A DNA stretch of 64,000 bases, from the IMG/VR virus record IMGVR_UViG_3300035698_007508, positions 62,001 through 126,000 of that record. One strand, written 5' to 3'. The translations under genes and the position numbers were made by a program. The stretch comes from a virus. Of the stretch, positions 35,444 through 44,024 are shown in pieces. Position 1 is the stretch's first letter. The number at the start of each line of letters is the position of its first letter. The notes under the pieces are model-generated. The model was not told the origin of the DNA, made no database searches, and was given only the letters and a program-made list of their open reading frames with translations.

Positions 35444-36910
35444 ATGACACGTAGCACGCAAGATCCACCGGGCATCCCTCAGCGAGGCGAAACAGGCGAC
35501 CCGACTACAGGGTTAAAACCTGGCCTGGTGGACTTCGTGCTTCAGCATCATCTGACCCAGCGTAACCCTACGCGACCTCACTACGACTTACGACTCGGTA
35601 CCCCCGACACCGGCCTGTTCTCATGGGCGGTGCCGGGGGCCCGGCTTCCCGAGGAGCGTGAGAAGGTGCTGGCGCCGCAGACAGATCTACACGATTACGC
35701 CTATGGTAACTACCAGGGCAACATCGCCAGCGGGTACGGCGCCGGCCAGGTACGGTTACACGAGCGCGACCAGGCGGAGATCACTAAAGTCACGCCCAAG
35801 ACGATCAGTTTCACGCTGGCCAATACCCGTAATCCCGGGCGATACTCGCTGATTCATATCGGCACCGGCAAGCGTGGCCGCGACTGGCTGTTGATCAAGC
35901 GGCCAGACGTACCAGGCGGCCCGGTAAAGATGATGCCTATCGATGCCGGTAGCACGGCCGAAGCTATAGAGCAAGTGAAGGAGGGTACGGTGAGTAAAGC
36001 GAGTAAGAAAGACGTGTGCCCTAAGTGCGGGAAGACACTCGGCGGGTGTGCCAAGTTTGCTGTCACTGACGGCGAGAAGTTCTTCCACCCATGGTGCTTG
36101 AAGAAGAAGGCCCGGATGCAGAAAGAGTCGCAGGCGAACACACCGCCATGGCTTGATGATTTCACCAAACGTTTGTGGATGCGTGAAAATGCAGGACGTA
36201 CAGGCTACGACCCGGTCAAGCGCGTATGGGGTTCCTACAAGGATATGAACAAGGGCAAGGCTTTACGCGCCGCGTACGGCCCAGGCGTGGTAGCGCCGGC
36301 AGGGCAGACGTTCACGCAGCAGCAGCTGGACGCGCTGGTCCGTAAAAGCGTGCTCAAGCATTGGCAAGACACACAACGCGTGTATCCCGGTGTCGCTACC
36401 AAATCACCGCACGCACAGCAATTGATGGCCGATCTCGTGTACGCAGGTGCTGGCATTGACCCGAAGACAGGCAAGGCCGCGTACCCTAAACTGTGGGAGG
36501 CGATCCAGGCACGTGATGGGGCGGGTGCCGCGGGCCAGTACCATGTGAATTTCACCCCGGAGGGCGGGACCAAAACGCCCAACGTCCGACGTAACGCCAT
36601 GAATCTCAAGGATTACGTGACGCCCATGACCAACGGCTGGAATGCGGCTACGCAGCAGCTGGAAAAGGGCGGCGCAGACCACCTGACGCTGAACAAGCTT
36701 TTGACAGCCGCCGGTAAACTGACAGATAAGCACCCGAGCCCGGAGCAGGCCGAGGCTGGTAACTACCAGAAGGGTCACGTCAGTATGCATGGGTTGGATA
36801 TCTCGATTGAGAATCCACGAGGTAGTACGCGCAAGGGCGTGAGCGCTGACGGTACCGAATGGTCCACGCGTATGGTCGGAGCACATTACGGATACATAAT
36901 TAAAGGATGA
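35444..36910 (+). CDS. Polyvalent protein, N-terminal part: LigD-type 3'-phosphoesterase + zinc cluster + lysozyme-like + half of a pyrophosphatase-like domain
   Basis: Residues 30-153 match the LigD 3'-phosphoesterase domain: FVLQHHLTQRNPTRPHYDLR, SWAVPGA, then GYGAG and the closing DWLLIKR. Residues 191-218 form a Cys/His cluster (VCPKCGKTLGGC ... HPWC). Residues about 240-395 resemble lysozymes (WMRENAGRTGYD, FTQQQLDALV, RRNAMNLKDYV). Residues 437-488 begin the phage InPase-type pyrophosphatase domain (YQKGHVSMHGLDISIENPRG ... HYGYI) but the ORF stops right after. The rest of that domain is found at 37238, beyond an HNH gene. Multidomain proteins of this sort are known from phages as polyvalent proteins, which are thought to be injected with DNA. 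Confidence 0.7.
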   Translation: MTRSTQDPPGIPQRGETGDPTTGLKPGLVDFVLQHHLTQRNPTRPHYDLRLGTPDTGLFSWAVPGARLPEEREKVLAPQTDLHDYAYGNYQGNIASGYGAGQVRLHERDQAEITKVTPKTISFTLANTRNPGRYSLIHIGTGKRGRDWLLIKRPDVPGGPVKMMPIDAGSTAEAIEQVKEGTVSKASKKDVCPKCGKTLGGCAKFAVTDGEKFFHPWCLKKKARMQKESQANTPPWLDDFTKRLWMRENAGRTGYDPVKRVWGSYKDMNKGKALRAAYGPGVVAPAGQTFTQQQLDALVRKSVLKHWQDTQRVYPGVATKSPHAQQLMADLVYAGAGIDPKTGKAAYPKLWEAIQARDGAGAAGQYHVNFTPEGGTKTPNVRRNAMNLKDYVTPMTNGWNAATQQLEKGGADHLTLNKLLTAAGKLTDKHPSPEQAEAGNYQKGHVSMHGLDISIENPRGSTRKGVSADGTEWSTRMVGAHYGYIIKG

Positions 36911-37251
36911 AGATAAAGCTAACATGTGTAGATTGTGGGGCCGCACGGGAGTTTTACCCTAGCGAGTTAAGCGGTATAAGCCGCGCACCGTATCCCGAGG
37001 TCTGGTCGCCGGTCCTACGCCGACGGGTACGTGAGCGCGACAACTATACTTGCCAGCTGTGCGGTACCGCCTATTTAGGCGGGCGTAAGTTATCTGTACA
37101 CCATATCGATTATAACAAAAACAACTGCGCGGATGCTAACTTGATAACATTGTGCCTACCGTGCCATACTAAAACGAATTTCAATAGGGAAGAATGGACA
37201 ATATATATGCAAAGACTACTACAATCGGAGGCGTATCATGCTGTCGCGTAG
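36907..37251 (+). CDS. HNH homing-type endonuclease inserted in the polyvalent gene (114 aa)
   Basis: ATG 36907 overlaps the stop of the preceding part (ATGA). The N-terminus has a CxxC pair (LTCVDCGAAREFYPSEL), and the HNH core is RDNYTCQLCGTAYLGGRKLS, then VHHIDYNKNN and NLITLCLPCH. The core has the expected two CxxC zinc knuckles, the His-His and the Asn. The DNA is AT-richer than the flanks. The last 14 bases overlap the ATG of the second half, whose ribosome binding site (ggagg at 37227-37231) lies within this gene. The insertion point falls between the 'HYGYI' and 'GKDGDHVDVFIG' strands of one domain, typical of endonuclease invasion at a conserved site. Confidence 0.85.
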   Translation: MKIKLTCVDCGAAREFYPSELSGISRAPYPEVWSPVLRRRVRERDNYTCQLCGTAYLGGRKLSVHHIDYNKNNCADANLITLCLPCHTKTNFNREEWTIYMQRLLQSEAYHAVA

Positions 37252-38977
37252 CCCGATTGGTAAAGATGGAGATCACGTGGACGTGTTCATCGGCCCATAC
37301 CCGGCTTGCACGATGGTTTTTATTGTCGATCAGCAGAACAAGGACGGCACTTTTGATGAACATAAGTGCATGCTTGGATTCAGGGACGAGGCAGAAGCCC
37401 GCGCTGGCTACCTCGCCAACTACGAACCGGGGTGGACAGGCTGTGGACCCGTGACAGCCCTATCCATGGGCGAGTTCAAGGAGTGGCTGGACAGCGGTAA
37501 CACGGGTAAGCCGTGTGCTAAGCAGTTCAAGAAGCAGGCTGACAGCGAGCTAAACCTACGTCATATCCTGACGCTAGTCAAGCAGGCCGCAGGCATCACA
37601 GGCTGGCACGGAATAGATTTAGATGGGACTTTGGCAACATACGACAGCTGGAAGGGCGATGACTATATCGGGCGGCCGATCAAACTGATGGCTGACCGGG
37701 TCAAACGGTGGCTGGCCGACGGCCAAGCAGTGAAGATCATGACCACGCGGGGCGGCAACGGCCAACAGGCGATCGATGCAGTACAGGATTGGACTTACGC
37801 CCACTTCGGGGTCCGGCTGCCCGTCACGGACACCAAGGACAAGGACATGATCGATCTGTACGACGACCGGGTGCACCGGGTCCAGAAGAACACGGGCGTC
37901 AAGCAGGCTAGTAACAAGGCCTTCCAGACGGCGCTCGACGCGTCGGACATACCTGGTGATATCTACTTCTACACCGATGGAAAAGAGCGGTGTACCGCGT
38001 GCTTCGGTGACTGGCACGAGCGCGAAGATTGGGATGCCGCAGCTAAGCTGGCCAAGAAACACTTCTCCAACTGGGAAGAGCCTGACGATTCGGAGATAGG
38101 GCGCCCCGACTGGGTTACCAAGTCATACAGCAGCAAGAACATGGCGAAGGACGCCGGTATCCGCCGGGTGATCAAACGCGCCGCCATAGAGCTCGACATC
38201 GAGATCGGTGACACACTGCTGTTTGGCAGGTACAAGAACAGCCCCAAGGTGGTCGAGGACATCGGCACAGACGCCAAGGGCCAGCCTACCGTCAACGGGA
38301 TGAAGCTCCTGGCCTGCCGGATCGAGAAGAAGATGGCAAAGAAGGCCGAGTACGTGATCAATGATTGCCCGACGTGCGGCGACACTACTAAAGACCGTCG
38401 CAAATTGGATCCAGGCGAGAAAGTGGTACATACTGCGGATGTTTGTTATGCGTGTAAGACCAAGCAGGCGGAGAGCAAGCAACGGCTGTTCAAGAAGGAC
38501 GAGCCTTATCCCGCTGTCGAGAACTGTGAGACCTGTGAGCGCTTCGGCCCGACTAAGGACGCCGCTATGGTCAAGAACGTACCACTCAAGGTTGTCACGG
38601 CCGACGAACAAGTGCGAACAAAGCTCGTGGCTGAGCTGGCTGACACGCCGGATAAGCGTACAGTTGGCCTGTCCAAGCGCGCCACGCTACCGCCAGGTAC
38701 CGGTATGCTGTTCGATATCCCAGGCCCGTTCTGGATGAAGGACGTTAAGTTCGCGCTCGACATCGTCTATATGGACAAGCAAGGTACCGTCACTGAGATC
38801 GGACACATGCCGGCGCCGCCTCGTTACGTCCCGGACAGACTGATGCCGCGGTACCAGTCTAAATCTGCGTCCACCGCCATCGCTTTGGAAATGCCAGCCG
38901 GGTGGGCGAATAGCGTGAAGCTACAGCCCGGCGATCGACTAGAGATTGACAAACATGACGATACTGCAGTACATTAA
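37238..38977 (+). CDS. Polyvalent protein, C-terminal part: rest of pyrophosphatase-like domain + HAD phosphatase-like + zinc knuckles + DUF192
   Basis: Begins with ATG 37238 behind ggagg. Residues 3-84 complete the InPase-type domain (GKDGDHVDVFIGPYPACTMV, FDEHKCMLGF, MGEFKEWL). Residues 121-222 are HAD-like, with the DxD motif WHGIDLDGTLATYDSW, a Thr/Arg turn (IMTTRGG) and the acidic DLYDDRVHRVQ. Residues about 365-430 hold several CxxC knuckles (NDCPTCGD, CYACKTKQ, NCETCERFG). Residues about 447-575 fit DUF192 (PPGTGMLFDIPGPFWMKDVK, ALEMPAGW, LQPGDRLEI). The split from the 35444 ORF probably yields two polypeptides that may reassociate through the shared domain. Confidence 0.7.
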   Translation: MLSRSPIGKDGDHVDVFIGPYPACTMVFIVDQQNKDGTFDEHKCMLGFRDEAEARAGYLANYEPGWTGCGPVTALSMGEFKEWLDSGNTGKPCAKQFKKQADSELNLRHILTLVKQAAGITGWHGIDLDGTLATYDSWKGDDYIGRPIKLMADRVKRWLADGQAVKIMTTRGGNGQQAIDAVQDWTYAHFGVRLPVTDTKDKDMIDLYDDRVHRVQKNTGVKQASNKAFQTALDASDIPGDIYFYTDGKERCTACFGDWHEREDWDAAAKLAKKHFSNWEEPDDSEIGRPDWVTKSYSSKNMAKDAGIRRVIKRAAIELDIEIGDTLLFGRYKNSPKVVEDIGTDAKGQPTVNGMKLLACRIEKKMAKKAEYVINDCPTCGDTTKDRRKLDPGEKVVHTADVCYACKTKQAESKQRLFKKDEPYPAVENCETCERFGPTKDAAMVKNVPLKVVTADEQVRTKLVAELADTPDKRTVGLSKRATLPPGTGMLFDIPGPFWMKDVKFALDIVYMDKQGTVTEIGHMPAPPRYVPDRLMPRYQSKSASTAIALEMPAGWANSVKLQPGDRLEIDKHDDTAVH

Positions 38978-39353
38978 GGACCTCAGACACAGATGGCGCC
39001 GAGACAACAGCGTGCGTATTCGCATGGCCAGTTACCGGCGCGAACGTAGCGGAATAGTGACAATATGTCACTCTGAGTACCAGTGGCGCAAGGTCCGGAA
39101 CGAGCACGTACGCGACGAGCCTGTGTGCCAGGCATGTAGCACGGACAAGAAGTTACAGGTACACCATATAGAGCCGTGGCACGTATGCGTTGCCAAGCGT
39201 TTCTTACGCAGCAATCTGATTACGTTGTGCCAGTCCTGCCACTTCCGGTTCGCGCATCTGTTGAACTGGAAGAATTGGAATGTGCAGATCAGATCGCTTT
39301 GCGCAATGATGCGTATACAGCTCGATATTGCAAAGGAGACCCGACATGACTAA
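38955..39353 (+). CDS. Second HNH endonuclease (132 aa)
   Basis: ATG 38955 lies within the end of the polyvalent gene. The HNH core is EPVCQACSTDKKLQVHHIEP, followed by NLITLCQSCHFRFAHL, again two CxxC knuckles with His-His and Asn. A basic N-terminal part (DLRHRWRRDNSVRIRMASYR) may contact DNA. It is not a close copy of the HNH at 36907: the flanks differ and only the core agrees. It overlaps the fibre gene by 8 nt and so became fully integrated in the operon's translation. Confidence 0.8.
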   Translation: MTILQYIKDLRHRWRRDNSVRIRMASYRRERSGIVTICHSEYQWRKVRNEHVRDEPVCQACSTDKKLQVHHIEPWHVCVAKRFLRSNLITLCQSCHFRFAHLLNWKNWNVQIRSLCAMMRIQLDIAKETRHD

Positions 39354-42300
39354 GTGGATCATGACGATTTGTGCAGCCCTGGCATTGACGACCGGCGCAC
39401 TAGCGGCGGATGTCAGTACGCGCAGTAACCCCAGCACCATACTCATTCAGCTCGGCGTGGACGGTGTTACGGAGACAGGCGGCACGAACGGCGCCAATCG
39501 ACTGGTCAAGACCGACTCGGACGGCCTGCTGGACATATCGCTCGTACCCAGTACCGCCACGACTGCGCCCAATCTCACTGGCGCTATCTACATCGACGCA
39601 GGTATGGGCGCCGATACGGGTACCGGCGCTATCACCGCCCCGTACAAGACTTTCGCTGCCGCGGTGGCGGCCGCTACCGACGATCCCATGGTGTACGTAT
39701 TCGGTGCGGGCTCGTACAGTCCGCCAGCCGACATCACGACCGTAGCCAAGTCGCACATGACACTGGTAGCGCTCGATCCCGATCCTACGGCCACTGCCAT
39801 CACAGGCAAGATCCGCTTCAATACTGGCGCGGCCGCCGAGATCCACATCTATGGTATGCAGGTATCGACGGTGCGCCGGGTTGACGCGAACGACATCACA
39901 GTCAACTTGTACAATCGCGCTGCGCTCACGACCCTGGAGACGGGTATCGTGTCCCCCGCGTTCGACATGATCGTGAACCGGGATCCGACCGTCAGTACCG
40001 TACCCACCGGATCAGACGTCGACGTATTTGAGCTGCACCGCGCTGCGGACCTGGGGTTCGCACCTACTACGGTCGGCCGCAAGCTACTGACGAATGACTA
40101 CTACACGATCGCAGCGGCTCTGGAAGCCTTCCTCACCCAAGAGTACATGCCGGCCGGTACGAACGGGGGTCAGCTCGCATACTGGGACGGTACCAACTGG
40201 ATGTCCGTAGCGAAAGGCGCGCTCGACGAGGTTTTGATTGGCGGGGACGTGCCACAATTCTTCAAGCTGGTGATCAGCGGCGTCGTGACAGGTGAGTACG
40301 ATAACGTTGTATTGATCCCTGACGCCGTGACCACCACCAACATCCAGGATGGCGCTGTCACGGCCGCCAAGACGGCCCCAGGCATCGATGATGACGACAC
40401 CGACGACCTGACGCTCACGGCCAACTTCGGTGGTGATGTCACCAACACTTATGATGACGTCGTGGTGATCCGTATCCACCAGCTACCTGTCGTGGTGCCA
40501 ACCGCCGGGCAGGACAGTATGGCCTTGACGTACATAGCTGCATCCAATCACCTGGGCTGGGCGGCGTACATGCTCACGTCCATCTATGATGTGGACACCA
40601 ACGGCATTATAGACATCGCCGAGACCATGGCCGGAATCACCAACTACTACACCAAGGCCGAGGCAGACGTTGCATTCGTCGATACCAACGAACTGGTCGT
40701 AGCACTGGCCGACTACTACATGACCGGACAGGTCGCTACGATCTTCATCGATACCAATGAGCTCGCACTGGCGCTGGCTGACTACTACACCCAGGTGCAG
40801 ATCGACAGCATGTTCTGGACGACAGGCGAGGTCTCAACACTCTTTATCGACACCAACGAGCTGGCGACGGCTCTGGCGTCGTATTACACGACGGGGCAGG
40901 TACAGACAATCTTTGTCGATGCTACCGAGCTGGCCGCGGCACTGGCTGACTACTACACGACCGGACAGGTACACAACGTCTTCGCTGACCTGACACAGCT
41001 GGCGCTCAAGTATGATAAGACAGGCGGCACGGTCACGGGCGATATGACCGTGCTGGGAACCATCACGGGGCCTACCGGTGTGTTTGACAGGGTGACACTG
41101 GACGGTATGACACTGACCAAGCACGCGTCCGGGTACTTGCTGCGCGACGGTAATCAGGTGTGGGATGAAGCCTCATTTGATCCGGGCGCCGCCGGTTTCT
41201 GGATTCAGAGCACAACCAACATCGCATCAACCGCCATCGGTTGGTACACGATCGCTACCGACTTCGAGTCCGGTTGGGTCACGCCGTTCAAGATCGCAAT
41301 CACCAACGACTCGTGGTCCAGCGCAGAAGTCCTGTATTTCGACATCCTGTGGCACGGTGACCAGCCGGATATGCCTATCGCCCAGATCAAGTATTACGGG
41401 TGGGAGCAGACTGGTACGCAGCAACTGATCCATGACGACGGTATCAAGATCGTACGGAACGGCACCGACAGCTATCTGGCCATCCGGTTCCTCACCATTG
41501 ACAACGCGATGACCATCGACACGTGGGGCCCGCAGACTACGATACCTGCACTGGCCCTTACAGTAGGCGAGCCGGCAGGCACTGAGTCCATTTCCGTAAC
41601 GTACAGCGACTTCAACGATGCCTGGCGCTGGAACGGTAAGCTGTACATGTATGCGGAAGACTGGACGAACCTGATCTACGACGCGTTCCAGACTGACGGC
41701 TCTACCGTAATGGCGGCCGATGGTTCCTTCGGTGGGTACGACCTGACTGATGTGGACCAGCTGTACGTCAACGGGCTGCGCGGTACGAACGGTACACTGC
41801 ACTTCAATTTCGAGACGCATACGGCCGGGTCAGGGCTGTGGACTGACCTGGATGCGGACTTGCTTGATGGTCTCCATGCCAGCTCCTTCTACCAGGCGGG
41901 CGTACCGTTCGTCGCTGATCTGCTGTTGGGTACCAACGATATCCGACAAGTGGCACGTATCTATGATTGGACAGCCACACAAGGTATCGATATCGAGAAT
42001 CACGCCAGCCTGAGTACTACGCTGTGGACCAACTGGAACGCGGACCTGCTGGATGGTATCGACAGCACGGCGTTTATGCGTCACAGCCAGCTCACCGAGG
42101 GGTATGTACGCCTCAACACCAATGACTTGCGTGGCATCAAGCGTGTCTACCTGGACAGCATCGCCGAAGGTATCGATATCGAGAATCATGCCAGCCTGAG
42201 TACTACGCTGTGGACCGACTGGAATGCGGACCTGCTCGACGGTATCGACAGCACGGGCTTCCTGCGTAGCGGTACTAATGCGATAGATCTCATTATACAG

Positions 42301-43959
42301 ACTGTCGGGTGGACTAACCTCAATGACGGCCTGGACTTCACGGACCACACGTCTCAGTCAACCAGCAAGTGGACGGACCTGAACGCGGACATGGTGGATG
42401 GTATCGATGGTGCTAACCTCTTACTCCTAGACGGCAGCATCCCGGCGCAGACGTTGGCTGCGGCCGATTGCGACCTGGACGCAGGTAACACCGGTTGGAC
42501 TATAGGGGACGGCTACAGCCCGGATCCGTTTACGCTCGCCTACTGGAACGAGCAACCGTATGCCGGCTATACCGCGGCGTTCATCCTGCAAGACAAGGCG
42601 TACTTCAATGGCAGCGCTGACACCGAGGGATCGATCAGCTACAAAGGCGATGAACTGGCAACCTGGTACCGCCCAGGCCGGTATCTGCGCGTCCGGCTGC
42701 TGGCGCACAACTTTAACGCCACCACCTCGATACGCGTGTATTATGACACCGACGGCGGCAACATCTCCGGTGCGACTGAATACAGCACGTGGTCCGCTGG
42801 TGAGATCCCCGACGGCACTTATACAGCGTGGCGCTACTACTACCTCAAGGCACCGATCGAGGCCGATGACTTGCAGATCTACGTGTGGAACTTGACAGCC
42901 GGCGAGCTGGGGTGGATCGCTGACATCGACATGGACTTCTGCCAAATTGGTGATATGTACGTAGCTGGCACATTATACGCCGGTTCGGTTGAGACCACCT
43001 ACGATACGGCTTACACGAATGTGTACGCGCCAACCATGACAATCTACAATGGCTCGCTAATCGTGCACGGCGATATCTTGACCGAGAGCGCGCTGTTCGT
43101 AGATACGATCCAGCTGGATGCGGCGAATGCTGGTTTCGATTACGATCCCGATGACAGCGATCCGAACGATATCTGGACGTACGCGGGCGCAAGTACGTGG
43201 ATCACTAACTACGCCACCTTCATAACCTTGGACGCGGATAACCCGGCAGTGGCGTTCACCAACACCGCGACCGCAGAGTGGACTACTGGTACGGTGTCGC
43301 ACACCATCGCGGATCTGGGTACGTACTTCGAGGTGGGTGACACGCTGAACGTCACTTTCGATTATTACTCGTTCCCGGGATACGATACTAATGCCAACTG
43401 GTACGTAACGTTCTCGCTTGGCGGCGTTACACAAGAGTTTGTGTACGCGTCATCGATTGGTGACCCTAGCGGCTTACTTAGCGCTACCAACAGCATCACG
43501 CTATCGAACGTCGTGGATAACACCTTTGAAATACGAGTCGTCAACAAGCGTACCGGCACCCCTGACTGGTACTGGTTCATCGTGGACAACCTACAGTTTG
43601 AGGGCGAGGCGGGTACACCACGCACGGTGTCCGCAGGGCAGGTTGCCACAGATACGCTGTCGCCGCGCACGGGTACAGATCTGACGTTCACGGGTAACCT
43701 ACTACCTAACGGGTCCAACACGCTGGATATCGGATCGGCCGCACTACCGCTCAAAGAGCTACACGTAACCGATCTGTACGTCAGTGCATCGACGTTGTAC
43801 ATTGGTGGCGTGGCAGTCAACCCGCCAATTATGGTCGAAGTCCCTGCGGCGGTTACTAACTCCGGCGTGCATGGCAGCATGGCCGTCGGCGCTGACTATA
43901 TCTACTTTTACAGTGAAGATCTCGGCGAATGGCGGCGAATACAAGGTTCGACGTTCTAA
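39346..43959 (+). CDS. Giant tail-fibre/surface protein with Sec-type signal peptide (1537 aa)
   Basis: ATG 39346 follows aaggagacccgac. The N-terminus (MTKWIMTICAALALTTGALA, then ADVS) is a textbook signal peptide with an Ala-x-Ala cleavage site. Residues about 85-200 look like a pectin-lyase or beta-helix repeat entry (GAITAPYKTFAAAVAAATDD). Residues about 440-560 hold five near repeats of about 28 residues around 'TNELA.ALADYYTTGQV'. Residues about 830-1030 hold 'NADLLDGIDST.F' repeats typical of tail fibres. The C-terminus (ELHVTDLYVSASTLYIGGVA) resembles fibre tips. A signal peptide on a phage fibre is unusual. Host adhesion is inferred. Confidence 0.7.
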   Translation: MTKWIMTICAALALTTGALAADVSTRSNPSTILIQLGVDGVTETGGTNGANRLVKTDSDGLLDISLVPSTATTAPNLTGAIYIDAGMGADTGTGAITAPYKTFAAAVAAATDDPMVYVFGAGSYSPPADITTVAKSHMTLVALDPDPTATAITGKIRFNTGAAAEIHIYGMQVSTVRRVDANDITVNLYNRAALTTLETGIVSPAFDMIVNRDPTVSTVPTGSDVDVFELHRAADLGFAPTTVGRKLLTNDYYTIAAALEAFLTQEYMPAGTNGGQLAYWDGTNWMSVAKGALDEVLIGGDVPQFFKLVISGVVTGEYDNVVLIPDAVTTTNIQDGAVTAAKTAPGIDDDDTDDLTLTANFGGDVTNTYDDVVVIRIHQLPVVVPTAGQDSMALTYIAASNHLGWAAYMLTSIYDVDTNGIIDIAETMAGITNYYTKAEADVAFVDTNELVVALADYYMTGQVATIFIDTNELALALADYYTQVQIDSMFWTTGEVSTLFIDTNELATALASYYTTGQVQTIFVDATELAAALADYYTTGQVHNVFADLTQLALKYDKTGGTVTGDMTVLGTITGPTGVFDRVTLDGMTLTKHASGYLLRDGNQVWDEASFDPGAAGFWIQSTTNIASTAIGWYTIATDFESGWVTPFKIAITNDSWSSAEVLYFDILWHGDQPDMPIAQIKYYGWEQTGTQQLIHDDGIKIVRNGTDSYLAIRFLTIDNAMTIDTWGPQTTIPALALTVGEPAGTESISVTYSDFNDAWRWNGKLYMYAEDWTNLIYDAFQTDGSTVMAADGSFGGYDLTDVDQLYVNGLRGTNGTLHFNFETHTAGSGLWTDLDADLLDGLHASSFYQAGVPFVADLLLGTNDIRQVARIYDWTATQGIDIENHASLSTTLWTNWNADLLDGIDSTAFMRHSQLTEGYVRLNTNDLRGIKRVYLDSIAEGIDIENHASLSTTLWTDWNADLLDGIDSTGFLRSGTNAIDLIIQTVGWTNLNDGLDFTDHTSQSTSKWTDLNADMVDGIDGANLLLLDGSIPAQTLAAADCDLDAGNTGWTIGDGYSPDPFTLAYWNEQPYAGYTAAFILQDKAYFNGSADTEGSISYKGDELATWYRPGRYLRVRLLAHNFNATTSIRVYYDTDGGNISGATEYSTWSAGEIPDGTYTAWRYYYLKAPIEADDLQIYVWNLTAGELGWIADIDMDFCQIGDMYVAGTLYAGSVETTYDTAYTNVYAPTMTIYNGSLIVHGDILTESALFVDTIQLDAANAGFDYDPDDSDPNDIWTYAGASTWITNYATFITLDADNPAVAFTNTATAEWTTGTVSHTIADLGTYFEVGDTLNVTFDYYSFPGYDTNANWYVTFSLGGVTQEFVYASSIGDPSGLLSATNSITLSNVVDNTFEIRVVNKRTGTPDWYWFIVDNLQFEGEAGTPRTVSAGQVATDTLSPRTGTDLTFTGNLLPNGSNTLDIGSAALPLKELHVTDLYVSASTLYIGGVAVNPPIMVEVPAAVTNSGVHGSMAVGADYIYFYSEDLGEWRRIQGSTF
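41983..42070 (+). repeat. Direct repeat, copy 1, in fibre gene
   Basis: An 88-bp stretch from ggtatcgatatcgagaatca to the gcacgg at 42065-42070. It recurs with only a handful of base changes at 42169-42256. Both copies encode the same module, with GIDIENHASLSTTLWT and NADLLDGIDST. Low divergence suggests recent duplication or gene conversion. Confidence 0.85.
42169..42256 (+). repeat. Direct repeat, copy 2, in fibre gene
   Basis: Second copy of the 88-bp unit, offset by 186 bp from the first. Differences are mostly at third codon positions (for example cac to cat, aac to gac), so the protein sequence stays almost the same. Offers a site for recombination that would change fibre length by 62 codons. 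Confidence 0.85.
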
Positions 43960-43973
43960 ACGAAGGAGAGAAG

Positions 43974-44024
43974 ATGAAGCAGGTACTAATTGCGGGCCTC
44001 GATGTGAGTATCAAGAGTGAGTGA
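43974..44024 (+). CDS. Sixteen-codon mini-ORF coupled to the papain-fold gene
   Basis: A very good ribosome binding site (gaaggagagaag) precedes ATG 43974, opening a 16-residue frame (MKQVLIAGLDVSIKSE) that ends in TGA at 44022-44024. The next gene starts at GTG 44017, inside this frame. The short product starts with a hydrophobic segment. It may be a genuine small peptide, or a translational activator that delivers ribosomes to the weak GTG. No match is recognised. Confidence 0.45.
   Translation: MKQVLIAGLDVSIKSE

Noticed and set aside
36899-37240. Group I or group II intron carrying the HNH gene
   Set aside because: The HNH frame fills nearly the whole insertion, leaving no room for a ribozyme core, and the second half has its own ribosome binding site and ATG.
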